Made by a program: the position numbers and the translations under genes | NCBI RefSeq assembly: GCF_024170405.1 | Contig: NZ_JALJYC010000010.1 | Span: 14,928 to 78,927 of the forward strand | DNA: 64,000 nt | Direction: 5' to 3' | Source of the DNA: Neisseria perflava | GTDB taxonomy: Bacteria; Pseudomonadota; Gammaproteobacteria; Burkholderiales; Neisseriaceae | Part shown: positions 19,366 through 28,389 of the stretch, in pieces | How positions within the stretch are numbered: position 1 is the stretch's first letter | Layout of the letters: each line of letters begins with the position of its first letter | The notes under the pieces: generated by a model | The model's input: only the letters and a program-made list of their open reading frames with translations | What the model was told of the DNA's origin: nothing | Databases searched by the model: none

Positions 19366-19409
19366 ACAAAGGCCGTCTGAAACAGATTCTGTTTCAGACG
19401 GCCTTTGTT
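19366..19409. terminator. bidirectional uptake-sequence terminator between yjdM and the M16 gene
   Basis: ACAAAGGCCGTCTGAAACAG pairs with CTGTTTCAGACGGCCTTTGT, a nearly loopless perfect stem between convergent stops. Confidence 0.85.
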
Positions 19410-19439
19410 GTATTTAAATTAACGGTGTTTGCTTCTCAT

Positions 19440-20744
19440 TTACTGTGCACCCACCACCACAATCTGCAAATCATCAAATTTCACGCGGCGTTGCCAAGCG
19501 TCTTTGACCTGTTCGGCAGTAATTTTTTCCACAGCCTGCGGGTAGGCTTCGAGATAATCGTCGGGCAGATTGTTTAAGCCGATTAAACTCAAATAGTTCA
19601 AAAGTTTGGCATTGGAATCATAGCGCAGCGGGAAGCTGCCGATGATGTTGTCTTTGGCCTGTTGCAGCTCGGCTTCGGTCGGGCCTTCAGCGATAAATTG
19701 TTCTACCACCGCTTTCGTATCGGCAAGCGCGGCGCGGGTGTTTTTCTTTTGCGTGGAAAAGGCAATGCTAAAGGGGCCGGCTTCGGTGGCCGGTTCGAGG
19801 CTGCTGTACACGCCGTAAGTGTAGCCGTGTTTGTCGCGCAAGACTTTCATCAGGCGGCTGTCGAAACCGCCGCCGCCGAGGATGTAGTTGCCCACCACCA
19901 GCGCGTAATAGTCGGGATCGTGGCGTTTAATCAGCGGCATACCGATGATGACTTGCGCCTGTTCGCCGGCAAAGGGGATGTCGCGCCGCTGCGCGGGCTG
20001 TTTTTCCACAGGCGGAATACTGCGTTCGGCGGTGGCTTTTGCGGGCAGACCGTGCAAAGTTTCCCTTACCAGTTTTTCCGCTTGGTGGCGGTTGATGTCG
20101 CCGACAATGGCGACCACGGCGTTGTCTTTGCCGTAGCGGGTTTGATGGAAGGCGCGGATGTCGTTTAGCGTTACGTTATTCAGACTGGCGACGGAAACAT
20201 TGGCGCTGTTGCCGTAGGGGTGGCTGCCGTAGGCCAGTTGGGTAAAGGTGCGCGAGGCGGTAAAGTCGGGCGTGGTTTCCATCTGCTGCAAGGCGGTAAT
20301 AGCCTGTTTTTGGCGGCGGGCAAACACGGCGGGGTCAAAGCGCGGCGCGGTCAGCGATTGGTTGAGCAGCTTGGCCGCCTGCTTGAGGTTGGCACTTTTG
20401 CTCAGGCTGCGCAGGCCGGCCGAGGCGCTTTCTTGGCCGCTGTCGCTGCTGATGTTGGCGGCGATGTCGTTGGTTTTTTCGTTGAACGCTTCTTCATCCA
20501 GCGTTTTGGTGCCGTCGGTGAGGAGTGCGGCGGTAAATTCGGCCACCTGGCTTTTGCCCTGCGGATTAAACGCGCTGCCCGCACCTTTGAAATTGACTTC
20601 CATATCGACAATGGGATTTTCATGGCGCTCGACCAGCAGGATTTGCGTCCCCTCGGCGGTGGTCCAGCGTTGGATGTCCACGGCGGCTTGGGCACTCAGC
20701 GGCAGCAGGGTGATTAAGGCGGCAATCAAGGGTTGGAATTTCAT
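19440..20744 (-). CDS. M16-family peptidase homologue lacking the zinc motif, periplasmic
   Basis: A 434-residue protein with a signal peptide (cleavage after SAQA near residue 20) and both M16 half-domains. The HxxEH zinc motif expected near residue 65 is replaced by KSQVAEFTAAL, so this subunit should be catalytically inactive. M16 proteases are often made of one active and one inactive chain, and the neighbouring gene encodes a chain with HxxEH. The spacing (about 100 bases) contains uptake sequences. Confidence 0.88.
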   Translation of the reverse strand: MKFQPLIAALITLLPLSAQAAVDIQRWTTAEGTQILLVERHENPIVDMEVNFKGAGSAFNPQGKSQVAEFTAALLTDGTKTLDEEAFNEKTNDIAANISSDSGQESASAGLRSLSKSANLKQAAKLLNQSLTAPRFDPAVFARRQKQAITALQQMETTPDFTASRTFTQLAYGSHPYGNSANVSVASLNNVTLNDIRAFHQTRYGKDNAVVAIVGDINRHQAEKLVRETLHGLPAKATAERSIPPVEKQPAQRRDIPFAGEQAQVIIGMPLIKRHDPDYYALVVGNYILGGGGFDSRLMKVLRDKHGYTYGVYSSLEPATEAGPFSIAFSTQKKNTRAALADTKAVVEQFIAEGPTEAELQQAKDNIIGSFPLRYDSNAKLLNYLSLIGLNNLPDDYLEAYPQAVEKITAEQVKDAWQRRVKFDDLQIVVVGAQ

Positions 20745-20845
20745 ATTGGGCTTTCGTGACGGAGGCCGTCTGAAACTTTAAAAACAAGGGTTTAGTAATA
20801 CGGAAAATGCCGGTTCGGGCAGATTGCCCGCATGTTCAGACGGCC

Positions 20846-22159
20846 TTATTTGCCTTCCGGCTCGACCACCACCACGCTGGAGCGCTTGTCGGTTAACAAG
20901 CGTGCCGCCGCCTGCACATCGGCGGCGCTGACCTGTTGCAGACGGCGGCGGATTTCGGTCTCATCGCCGTAGGCAAAACCGCGTGTTTCCAAGCGTCCCG
21001 TCATGGAGGCTTGCGTGGTCATGGCGTCGCGGGCATAGATTTCGGCGGCTTCGGCGCGTTTTTTGACGCGCTTGAGTTCGGCTTGGGAAACGCCGTTGTC
21101 GGCAATATCTTGGATTTCAGCGCGAATCTGCGCCAATAAGTCCTGCTCGGATACACCGCCCGTCGGCATGGCAATCACGCTAAAGAGCGGCATTTCGCGG
21201 CTGAGGATGTCGTAATTCACGCCTATGCTCAAGGCGCTCTGCTTGCCGCGCACCAGATGTTTATCCAGGCGGCTGGAAGAATTGCCGCTTAAAATATCCG
21301 ACAAAATATCCAGCGCATACGGCATTTTGTCGCTGACGTTTTGCAAGGCGGGTACGCGGTACGACAACGCGATTAAAGGCTGGCGAGTCACGGCGGAAGT
21401 GGTTTTCGCGGACACAGGCGCGCGCTCGGCCTGCTCGCGCAAATCATTGCGCGGCGGCAGGGGTTTGGCCGGAATTTGGCCGAACAGCTTGGCGGCCGTC
21501 TGAATCGTGGCGGCGGCATCCACATCGCCGACAATCACCAGCGTGGCGTTGTTGGGCGCATACCATTGCTTGTACCACGCGCGTAAATCTTCGGCTTGGA
21601 GCGTGTGCAAATCGTCCATATAGCCGATAACCGGCGCACGCAGCGACGGCACGGTAAAGGTGTTCAGAAACACATGTTCCCACAGCTTGCCGCCGGCGGA
21701 ATCTTCCGTGCGCTGGCGGCGCTCTTCGCGGATAACGCTCATTTCGTTGGCAAAATCCTTGTCGCTGAAATTCAGATTTTGCATACGGTCGGCTTCCAAG
21801 GCCAACACTTCGGGCAGCTTGGCGGCGGCGATGTTTTCGTAATACACCGTTTCGCTGCGGTTGGTGTAGGCATTGTTTTTACCGCCCAAAGCTGATACGC
21901 GGCGGCTGAATTCGCCTGCCGGTACATCCGGTGTGCCCTTAAACATCATATGCTCGAGCGCGTGGGAAAGGCCGGTTTTGCCCGGCTTTTCATCAATGCT
22001 GCCGACTTTGTACCACAGCTGCGACACGGCCACCGGTGCGCGGCGGTCTTCTTTGACGATGATTTTCAGGCCGTTGGGCAGGGTTTGCGACAGCGTTTGC
22101 GCCCAAACGGGTGCGGTCAGCGCCAACAGCAAGGCCGTCCACAGGTTTTTGCGTAACAT
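20846..22159 (-). CDS. M16-family zinc peptidase, periplasmic, active subunit
   Basis: The start is the ATG at 22159 (MLRKNLWTALLLAL), after an AGGAAC site; upstream codons in the open frame derive partly from an uptake sequence. Signal peptide cleavage is predicted after VWA near residue 20. The zinc motif is HALEHMMF (HxxEH) and the downstream glutamate lies in the ALEADRM segment. The protein has 437 residues. With the adjacent inactive chain it probably forms a heterodimeric periplasmic endopeptidase; the substrate is unknown. Confidence 0.92.
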   Translation of the reverse strand: MLRKNLWTALLLALTAPVWAQTLSQTLPNGLKIIVKEDRRAPVAVSQLWYKVGSIDEKPGKTGLSHALEHMMFKGTPDVPAGEFSRRVSALGGKNNAYTNRSETVYYENIAAAKLPEVLALEADRMQNLNFSDKDFANEMSVIREERRQRTEDSAGGKLWEHVFLNTFTVPSLRAPVIGYMDDLHTLQAEDLRAWYKQWYAPNNATLVIVGDVDAAATIQTAAKLFGQIPAKPLPPRNDLREQAERAPVSAKTTSAVTRQPLIALSYRVPALQNVSDKMPYALDILSDILSGNSSSRLDKHLVRGKQSALSIGVNYDILSREMPLFSVIAMPTGGVSEQDLLAQIRAEIQDIADNGVSQAELKRVKKRAEAAEIYARDAMTTQASMTGRLETRGFAYGDETEIRRRLQQVSAADVQAAARLLTDKRSSVVVVEPEGK

Positions 22160-22432
22160 GGATGTTCCTAAACATAAATGATTGTCTGTATGATAAGGGA
22201 TGAAGCGGGAATAATAAAGGCCGTCTGAAAACCTCATGGTGTCTGATTTTATCGGCATAGCAAGGGAAATGGTTTTTCAGACGGCCTGCTGCGCGTAAGC
22301 CGTAATTTAACTACAATACAAGCTGATTCAAATCAAGCCCTTGCCATTCGGAACTTTACCGTTTTGCCGCGTTCGCGCATAATAAAGCCGTAAATGTGTC
22401 TTTTTTCCATTCCAACCAAAAAGGAAACCGAT

Positions 22433-23611
22433 ATGGCATTTTTGAAACTGACCGAGCAAAACGTACAAGGCAAAACCGTCCTGATCCGCGCCGACATGAA
22501 CGTCCCATTTAAAGACGGCAAAATCAGCGACGACACCCGTATCCGTGCGTCTTTGGCTTCCATCAAATACTGCTTGGACAACGGCGCGTCCGTCATCGTC
22601 ATGACCCACCTCGGCCGTCCGACCGAAGGCGAATTCCACCCCGAAGACGACGTGGCGCCGGTAGCCGCGCATTTGGGCGGATTGCTGGGCAAAGAAGTGA
22701 AAGTGCTGAACGACTGGCGCGAAAACAAACCGGTATTGAACGCTGGTAACGTGGTCATGCTGCAAAACGTGCGCATCAACAAAGGCGAGAAGAAAAACGA
22801 TTTGGAGCTGGGCAAAGCCTACGCTTCATTGTGCGACATCTTCGTCAACGACGCCTTCGGCACCGCCCACCGCGCCCAAGCCTCTACTGAAGCCGTGGCG
22901 CAAGTAGCGCCCGTGGCCTGCGCAGGCGTATTGATGGCCGGTGAGCTCGACGCTTTGGGCAAAGCCCTGAAAGACCCTGCCCGCCCGATGGTTGCCATCG
23001 TTGCCGGCAGCAAAGTTTCTACCAAGCTGACCATTTTGAACTCTCTGGCTGACAAAGTGGATACCCTGATTGTCGGCGGCGGCATTGCCAACACCTGCCT
23101 GTTGGCGCAAGGCAAAGAAGTCGGCAAATCGCTGGTTGAAGCCGACTTGGTGGACGAAGCCAAAAAAATCATGGACAAAATGGCCGCACGCGGCAACCCG
23201 ATTCCGCTGCCGGTGGACAGTATTACCGCCACCGAGTTCGCCGAAAACGCCACGCCTTACGAGCGCGACGTCGATGCGATTCCGGCCAACGAAGAAATCC
23301 TCGACATCGGCCCGAAATCCCGCGAACGCCTGGCCGAAATTCTGAAAAACGCCGGTACCATCGTATGGAACGGCCCGGTCGGTGTGTTTGAATTCGACAA
23401 CTTCGCCGGCGGCACCGAAGCCGTGGCGCACGCCATCGCCGACAGCAACGCCTTCTCCATCGCAGGCGGCGGCGACACCTTGGCCTCCATCGCCAAATTC
23501 GGCGTGACCGACAAAATCAGCTACATCTCCACCGGCGGCGGCGCGTTCCTGGAATTTTTGGAAGGCAAAGAGCTGCCTGCGGTTGCGATTTTGGAAAAAC
23601 GCGGCGCGTAA
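22433..23611 (+). CDS. pgk: phosphoglycerate kinase
   Basis: Interconverts 1,3-bisphosphoglycerate and 3-phosphoglycerate with ATP production (glycolysis). 392 residues. Motifs: VLIRADMNVPF, the basic patch HLGRPTEGEF, GSKVSTK, WNGPVGVFE, and the C-terminal GGGDTLAS and STGGGAFLEFLEG. The ATG at 22433 is chosen over an upstream in-frame ATG because AAAGGAAACC lies 6 bases before it. Single gene. Confidence 0.98.
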   Translation: MAFLKLTEQNVQGKTVLIRADMNVPFKDGKISDDTRIRASLASIKYCLDNGASVIVMTHLGRPTEGEFHPEDDVAPVAAHLGGLLGKEVKVLNDWRENKPVLNAGNVVMLQNVRINKGEKKNDLELGKAYASLCDIFVNDAFGTAHRAQASTEAVAQVAPVACAGVLMAGELDALGKALKDPARPMVAIVAGSKVSTKLTILNSLADKVDTLIVGGGIANTCLLAQGKEVGKSLVEADLVDEAKKIMDKMAARGNPIPLPVDSITATEFAENATPYERDVDAIPANEEILDIGPKSRERLAEILKNAGTIVWNGPVGVFEFDNFAGGTEAVAHAIADSNAFSIAGGGDTLASIAKFGVTDKISYISTGGGAFLEFLEGKELPAVAILEKRGA

Positions 23612-23647
23612 AGTAGCAACAGCAAGGTAAATCTTGCATGATGAAGA

Positions 23648-23686
23648 AAACCGGAGCAGGGCTTGTTTGCCTGTTCCGGTTTTTTA
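23648..23686 (+). terminator. intrinsic terminator of pgk
   Basis: AAACCGGAGCAGG and CCTGTTCCGGTTTTTT form a stem with one G-T pair and end in a T-run, without an uptake sequence. Confidence 0.85.
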
Positions 23687-23709
23687 TACAAGTTTGGCTG
23701 AACGCCAAT

Positions 23710-23758
23710 GAAAAATAAAAGGCCGTCTGAAAGATTTTTTATTTTTCAGACGGCCTGC
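23710..23758 (-). terminator. uptake-sequence terminator of the LacY-type symporter gene
   Basis: An AAAAATAAAAGGCCGTCTGAAA arm (23711-23732) pairs with the inverse arm ending at 23757, 53 bases past the symporter stop. Confidence 0.7.
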
Positions 23759-23810
23759 TAATCGTTTATTCGCTTGTACTGTATTGGCGGATGGAAAATC
23801 AAAGAAGCAG

Positions 23811-25052
23811 TTAGGATTTTATATAGAAACGGTTTTTCAGAGTAAAAGCAGAAATCAGGGTAGCAGTGGCGACAATGCAGCCCAAAATCAGATAGGTAGT
23901 GTGAAAACCGTAGCCGTCGTATAGCCTGCCGACAAAGGTGGACATCAGCATGGTGGCAATCTGTTTGGCAAAATGGCAGGCAACCAGATAAATGGTGGCG
24001 GAAAAGCGCACTTCAAAAACTTGAGTAATGTATTTAAACAGGCCGACCAAATAAAACGGCACCTCAAACATATGCAGGGTTTTCAATATCACTACTTGCC
24101 ACGCAGAAGTTGCAAAAGACGAGCCCAAAATGCGGATACTCATGATTCCGCCAGCAATCAATAGGGCATTTTTGGCGCCGATACGGTTGATAATCAGCGG
24201 TACAAAAAACATGATGCAGGCATTGAGCAGCTCACCGCCGGTGGTGACATAGCCAAACATTTCTGTTCCCTTGGCTTTCGAGCTAAAAAACGAGGTAAAA
24301 AAGTTAGCAAATTGGTGGTCGTAAATATCGTAAATGCAGGCTACGCCGACGATATACAGCAGCAATGCCCAAAATTTACCTTGTTTGAGCAGCGCCAGTG
24401 CCTGCGGTAGTGTTACCGGATTGGCATTGTCGGTTTGGGCGGATATTTCGGCTGAGGTATCTACTTTTGCCAGAGCAAGCAGGATAAGCAGTACAACTGC
24501 GCCGCACGACCCTAACCAAAAGACCCAATTTGGATTAATGTTGAAAATATTACCCACCAAAGAGGCACAAATGCCCCAACCAATCATGCCAAACATCCTA
24601 GCGCGACCATATTCAAAATGACTGCTGCGGCTGACTTTTTCCACATAGGCTTCTGAGGCCGCGCTGCCACCGGCAAAAGCAAAACCCATATAAGCGCCGC
24701 CTGCGGTTGCTCCGAGCCAGATATTTTGTTGCAATAGCGGGGCAAACACATAAATAAAAAACGGGGCAAAAAACAGCAATACCACGGCGATAACCCACAG
24801 CAAATGCTTTTTCAGCCCCAATTTGTCGGACACATAGCCGAACACCGGTTGGAAACACAGCGCAAAAAAGGAAATGGCAGAGAAAACCAAACCTGTTTCT
24901 GTTTTGTTCAGACCGTTGACATCGCTCAACCAAATCGGCAAAAACGGGTAACAGGTCGCCATGATGAAGAAATAAATCAGGATATAGCTGCTGAAAATCC
25001 AGTAATTACGGTTTTTCAGATAAAAGCAGCCGGTGGTTTCGGGTTGCATCAT
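23811..25052 (-). CDS. LacY-type oligosaccharide:proton symporter (major facilitator superfamily)
   Basis: Closely resembles the E. coli lactose permease group (LacY, RafB, MelY) from the YLKNRNYWIF start onward: 12 predicted helices and 413 residues. The residues essential in LacY are all visible: Glu126 equivalent in ASEAYVEK, Arg144 in YGRARMFG, the Trp after it in GMIGWG, Glu269 in TTGGELLNA, Arg302 in MSIRILG, His322 and Glu325 in LHMFEVP. Substrate (lactose, melibiose, raffinose, sucrose) cannot be read from these. Start: AAGGAG precedes two ATGs at 25052 and 25049. It is divergent from a CscR-like repressor, and no glycosidase is adjacent. Confidence 0.9.
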   Translation of the reverse strand: MMQPETTGCFYLKNRNYWIFSSYILIYFFIMATCYPFLPIWLSDVNGLNKTETGLVFSAISFFALCFQPVFGYVSDKLGLKKHLLWVIAVVLLFFAPFFIYVFAPLLQQNIWLGATAGGAYMGFAFAGGSAASEAYVEKVSRSSHFEYGRARMFGMIGWGICASLVGNIFNINPNWVFWLGSCGAVVLLILLALAKVDTSAEISAQTDNANPVTLPQALALLKQGKFWALLLYIVGVACIYDIYDHQFANFFTSFFSSKAKGTEMFGYVTTGGELLNACIMFFVPLIINRIGAKNALLIAGGIMSIRILGSSFATSAWQVVILKTLHMFEVPFYLVGLFKYITQVFEVRFSATIYLVACHFAKQIATMLMSTFVGRLYDGYGFHTTYLILGCIVATATLISAFTLKNRFYIKS

Positions 25053-25081
25053 TTGCTCCTTAGCAGTTGGATTTTGCGAAA

Positions 25082-25095
25082 TGTTAACGTTAACA
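25082..25095. promoter_or_regulatory. LacI-family operator 1
   Basis: The perfect 14-bp palindrome TGTTAACGTTAACA, with the central CG typical of LacI-family sites. It lies in the leader of the symporter gene, about 30 bases before its ATG and downstream of a likely -10 (AATATT). Confidence 0.8.
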
Positions 25096-25149
25096 AAATA
25101 TTTTTTCAAGATAGAAATAAACGCAAGTTTGATTCAAATCAGAAAAATA

Positions 25150-25161
25150 GTTAACGTTAAC
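25150..25161. promoter_or_regulatory. LacI-family operator 2
   Basis: GTTAACGTTAAC, identical to the core of operator 1 with centres 67 bases apart. It overlaps the -35 of the repressor's own promoter, so autoregulation and looping between the two sites are likely. Confidence 0.8.
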
Positions 25162-25185
25162 ATTTTCTCCGGTTTCGGGTACAAT
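25157..25185 (+). promoter_or_regulatory. promoter of the CscR-like repressor gene
   Basis: TTAACA at 25157-25162, a 17-base spacer, TACAAT at 25180-25185. The -35 hexamer is formed by the right half of operator 2. Confidence 0.6.
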
Positions 25186-25217
25186 GGGTCATTGTCTATT
25201 CAACAACGCAGGTAAAC

Positions 25218-26216
25218 ATGGCTTCCCTCAAAGATGTGGCAAAACGGGCGGGTGTCTCGCTGATGACGGTTTCCCGCGCCCTCAATAATCCAGGAAAACT
25301 ATCGCAAGCCACCTTAGATAAAGTGCGGCAGGCTGTGGCCGAATTGAATTATGTGCCCAATGCTGCCGCGCAGAGCATACGCTCGGCCTCCGCCGACAGC
25401 ATAGGTGTTTTGTCGCTGGGTACAGCTACCACACCGTTTTCCGTTGAAATGCTGTTGGCGGTGGAAAAAACTGTGCGGCAACACCGATGGCACTCTTTTG
25501 TGATTAATGCTTTTGAAAATGATGAAGCAGAAATGGCGCAGGCCGTCGAGCAGCTGTTGGCGCACCGTCCGAGCGGCATCATCATTGCGCGTAACGGTTT
25601 GAAAAAGGTGAAGATACCGGCGGCGTTGCGCCATCTGCCGGTGGTATTGGCCAACTGCGTCAGCGATGATTGGGCGGCGGCCTGTTATGTGCCCGATGAT
25701 TATCGGGGGCAAAAAGCGATAGCAAAATTATTGGCGCAGCGCGGCTACAAGCGGCCGCTGTTTTTGCACATTCCGCACAACTACATCGCGACCGAACGGC
25801 GTAAAGCAGCGTTTGAAGATGTGTGGAACAATGTGCCTGAGGCGGCGCAGCCGGTGCAGTATTTTATGCCGACCGACGGCGAAAATTATTTTGAGGGCGC
25901 TTTACCGTTGATTGAAATGTTGGATAAACACCCGCAGGATTTTGATTTTGATGTGGTGGTGTGCGGTAACGACCGCATTGCCTTCGTGGTGTATCAGGCG
26001 CTGTTGGCAAAAGGCTTTCGCATTCCGCAAGACGTAGCGGTAACGGGTTATGACAATATGGTGGGCGTCAGCCATTTGTTTCTGCCGCCGCTGACGACTG
26101 TGCAGCTGCCGCATTATCAGATGGGCGAGCAGGCTGCGCTGCATATCATCGAAAACCGGCAGGATACAGAGATTCATCCGATTGATTGCCCGCTGGTGTT
26201 GGGACAATCCTGCTAG
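25218..26216 (+). CDS. LacI-family transcriptional repressor, CscR-like
   Basis: The 332-residue protein has an N-terminal helix-turn-helix and hinge (MASLKDVAKRAGVSLMTVSRAL) and a periplasmic-binding-protein-like sugar domain. Segments TATTPFSVEMLLAVE, VVLANCVSDD, YVPDDY and VGVSHLFLPPLTTVQLPH are very like the sucrose repressor CscR of enterobacteria. The inducer is therefore probably sucrose or a related galactoside/glucoside, but the adjacent symporter is LacY-like rather than CscB-like. It presumably binds the two GTTAACGTTAAC sites in the divergent promoter region. Confidence 0.92.
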   Translation: MASLKDVAKRAGVSLMTVSRALNNPGKLSQATLDKVRQAVAELNYVPNAAAQSIRSASADSIGVLSLGTATTPFSVEMLLAVEKTVRQHRWHSFVINAFENDEAEMAQAVEQLLAHRPSGIIIARNGLKKVKIPAALRHLPVVLANCVSDDWAAACYVPDDYRGQKAIAKLLAQRGYKRPLFLHIPHNYIATERRKAAFEDVWNNVPEAAQPVQYFMPTDGENYFEGALPLIEMLDKHPQDFDFDVVVCGNDRIAFVVYQALLAKGFRIPQDVAVTGYDNMVGVSHLFLPPLTTVQLPHYQMGEQAALHIIENRQDTEIHPIDCPLVLGQSC

Positions 26217-26252
26217 AGCGCACCATATTTATCTGCGGTATTGATAGATGAC

Positions 26253-26295
26253 AAATAAGGCCGTCTGAAAAATTAATTTTTCAGACGGCCTTATT
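26253..26295. terminator. bidirectional uptake-sequence terminator after the repressor gene
   Basis: AATAAGGCCGTCTGAAAAAT pairs with ATTTTTCAGACGGCCTTATT between convergent stops at 26216 and 26312. Confidence 0.85.
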
Positions 26296-26311
26296 ATTAA
26301 ACCAAACAGTA

Positions 26312-26656
26312 TTACTGTCCGCCGGCGCGCGTCCCGCCCGGGCCGTACACAGCGTTCCAGGCGGAATCGAGTTGTTGTCCGGCTTGTTGCAGCTCGGTGG
26401 CCTGTTGCGATTTGAGCGAGGTGGCGGTTTGCAGCTCGCCTTGCAGACGGGTAATGTCTTCCTGCGCTTTGCGCTGGCGCTCTTGCGCGTCGGTCAAGTC
26501 GGTTTGCAGCGAGATGATTTTGCTGTCGTTGTCGCTTTGCTTTTTCAACACGGCGCGGTAATTGGCTTGCGCACTGTGCAAGACATCGTCGGCTTGGTCG
26601 GCCAATACCGGCGCGGCGGTGCTTAAGGCGGCGAGCAGAAGAAGGATGTGTTTCAT
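26312..26656 (-). CDS. periplasmic coiled-coil protein of unknown function
   Basis: Start at the ATG at 26656, 6 bases after AAAGGA (a second ATG lies one codon upstream). The 114-residue product has a signal peptide (cleavage after VLA, about residue 19), then a predicted coiled coil of about 75 residues rich in Gln, Lys, Asp and Leu with no cysteine, then a Gly-rich tail. I recognise no family. Single gene between convergent and tandem neighbours. Confidence 0.75.
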   Translation of the reverse strand: MKHILLLLAALSTAAPVLADQADDVLHSAQANYRAVLKKQSDNDSKIISLQTDLTDAQERQRKAQEDITRLQGELQTATSLKSQQATELQQAGQQLDSAWNAVYGPGGTRAGGQ

Positions 26657-26761
26657 CATCAATCCTTTTGTCGGGCGGGTTGGTCTCCCGCCTAATAGTG
26701 TGAAATCAATAACAACCAAACGGCGGAGCTTGGGATATTGTTCCAGCAGGGTTAGGGAATG

Positions 26762-26783
26762 TTGGGTTTTCAACCCAACCTAC
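26762..26783 (-). repeat. single GTAG-type REP element
   Basis: TTGGGTTTTCAACCCAA hairpin followed by CCTAC, that is GTAGG at the 5' end on the minus strand. It matches one arm of the paired repeats at 36929-36989 and 49539-49603. Confidence 0.6.
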
Positions 26784-26819
26784 ATTTTTAATCGGCTTTT
26801 GTCTGTCAACAATACCGTA

Positions 26820-26856
26820 AAGGCCGTCTGAAAATGAAAATATTTTCAGACGGCCA
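26820..26856 (-). terminator. uptake-sequence terminator of gltX
   Basis: AGGCCGTCTGAAAATG and its inverse TATTTTCAGACGGCC, 8 bases from the gltX stop. Confidence 0.8.
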
Positions 26857-26862
26857 ATCGGT

Positions 26863-28257
26863 TTATGCGCGGATACGGCGCAAGACTTCCTCTTTGCCGA
26901 TTAAGGCCAAAACCGCATCAACGCTCGGGGTTTTCGCTGTGCCGCATACGGCCAGGCGCAGCGGCATGCCGAGTTTGCCCATTTTGATGCCTTCGGCGTC
27001 GCAGAAGGGCTTGAACAGATCGTGTATGCTTTCGGCGTTCCAATCGGTTAGGCCTTCCAGCAGATCGGCAAAGCGCAGCATACGTGCGGCGGCTTCGTCG
27101 TCCCAATGTTTGGCGACATCGGCCTCGGCCGGCGTTTGCTTTTTGTAGAAATACAGGCACTCATCGGCCAGCGTGTTCAAATCTTGCGCACGGTCTTTCA
27201 CCAGCGCCAACACTTCTGCCAGCGGCGGCTCGTTGGTGTCGGTCAGGCCGCGCACGGCCAAGCGGTCTTTGAGCAATTCGGCCAATTCTTCGTTGGGCGT
27301 GATTTTGATGTGTTCGCCGTTAATCCACAGCAGTTTTTTCATGTCCATGCGGCTGGGTGACGGGGAAACGTCTTTCAAATCAAACCATTCGATAAACTGC
27401 TGCATGGTGAAAAATTCGTCGTCGCCGTGCGCCCAACCCAAACGCGCCAGATAATTCAGCATGGCTTCAGGCAGAATGCCCATCGCGCCGAAATCGGTAA
27501 TGGCCACGGTATCGCCGCTGCGTTTGGAGATTTTTTTGCCTTGTTCGTTGAGAATCATCGGCAGGTGGGCGTATTGCGGCGGGGTCGCGCCCATGGTTTT
27601 TAAGATATTGATTTGTTTCGGGGTGTTGTTGACATGGTCGTCGCCGCGAATGACATGGGTAATGCCCATGTCGAAGTCGTCCACCACCACGCAGAAATTG
27701 TAGGTGGGTGTGCCGTCGGCGCGGGCGATAATCAAATCGTCCAGCGCTTCGTTGGGAATGCTGATGTCGCCTTTGACCAAATCCGTCCACGCGGTTACGC
27801 CGTCCAGCGGGGTTTTGAAGCGGACAACGGGTTCGCGGCCTTCTGGAATCTCGGGCAGGGTTTTACCCGGCTCGGGACGCCAGCGGCGGTCGTAAGTGGC
27901 TGTGCCTTCTTTTTCCGCTTTTTCGCGCATGGCTTCCAGCTCTTCTTTGCTGCAATAGCAGTAGTAGGCCGCGCCTTTTTCCAACAGCTCGGCGATGACT
28001 TCTTTGTAGCGGTCGAAACGCTGGGTTTGGTAGATGACGTTGTCGGCGTTGTCGTAGTTGAGGCCGACCCATTTCATGCCGTCGAGAATGATGTTGACGG
28101 ATTCGGCGGTGGAACGCGCCAAGTCGGTGTCTTCGATACGCAGCAGGAATTCGCCTTTGTGGTGGCGGGCAAACGCCCAAGAAAACAGCGCGGTGCGCAC
28201 GCCGCCGATGTGCAGATAACCGGTGGGGCTGGGGGCAAAACGGGTTTTGACAGTCAT
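26863..28257 (-). CDS. gltX: glutamyl-tRNA synthetase
   Basis: Class I synthetase that charges tRNA-Glu. 464 residues, family length. HIGH motif in PSPTGYLHIGG, FLLRIEDTDL, KMSKS motif in GKKISKRSGD, and the C-terminal all-helical anticodon domain. Single GluRS-type copy in the window; transcribed alone. Confidence 0.98.
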   Translation of the reverse strand: MTVKTRFAPSPTGYLHIGGVRTALFSWAFARHHKGEFLLRIEDTDLARSTAESVNIILDGMKWVGLNYDNADNVIYQTQRFDRYKEVIAELLEKGAAYYCYCSKEELEAMREKAEKEGTATYDRRWRPEPGKTLPEIPEGREPVVRFKTPLDGVTAWTDLVKGDISIPNEALDDLIIARADGTPTYNFCVVVDDFDMGITHVIRGDDHVNNTPKQINILKTMGATPPQYAHLPMILNEQGKKISKRSGDTVAITDFGAMGILPEAMLNYLARLGWAHGDDEFFTMQQFIEWFDLKDVSPSPSRMDMKKLLWINGEHIKITPNEELAELLKDRLAVRGLTDTNEPPLAEVLALVKDRAQDLNTLADECLYFYKKQTPAEADVAKHWDDEAAARMLRFADLLEGLTDWNAESIHDLFKPFCDAEGIKMGKLGMPLRLAVCGTAKTPSVDAVLALIGKEEVLRRIRA

Positions 28258-28357
28258 GGATGGGTTTCCCGAAAATGAAAAATTTAAAGCATTATTGTAA
28301 CCGCTGGGGCGGGAAGCTGCCAGATTATCCGCAGCGGCGCTTGGTGCGGATATGCAA

Positions 28358-28384
28358 AAGGCCGTCTGAAAGTTTCAGACGGCT
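28358..28384 (-). terminator. uptake-sequence terminator of rarD
   Basis: GCCGTCTGAAA directly abuts TTTCAGACGGC, 6 bases after the rarD stop. Confidence 0.7.
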
Positions 28385-28389
28385 CGGGT

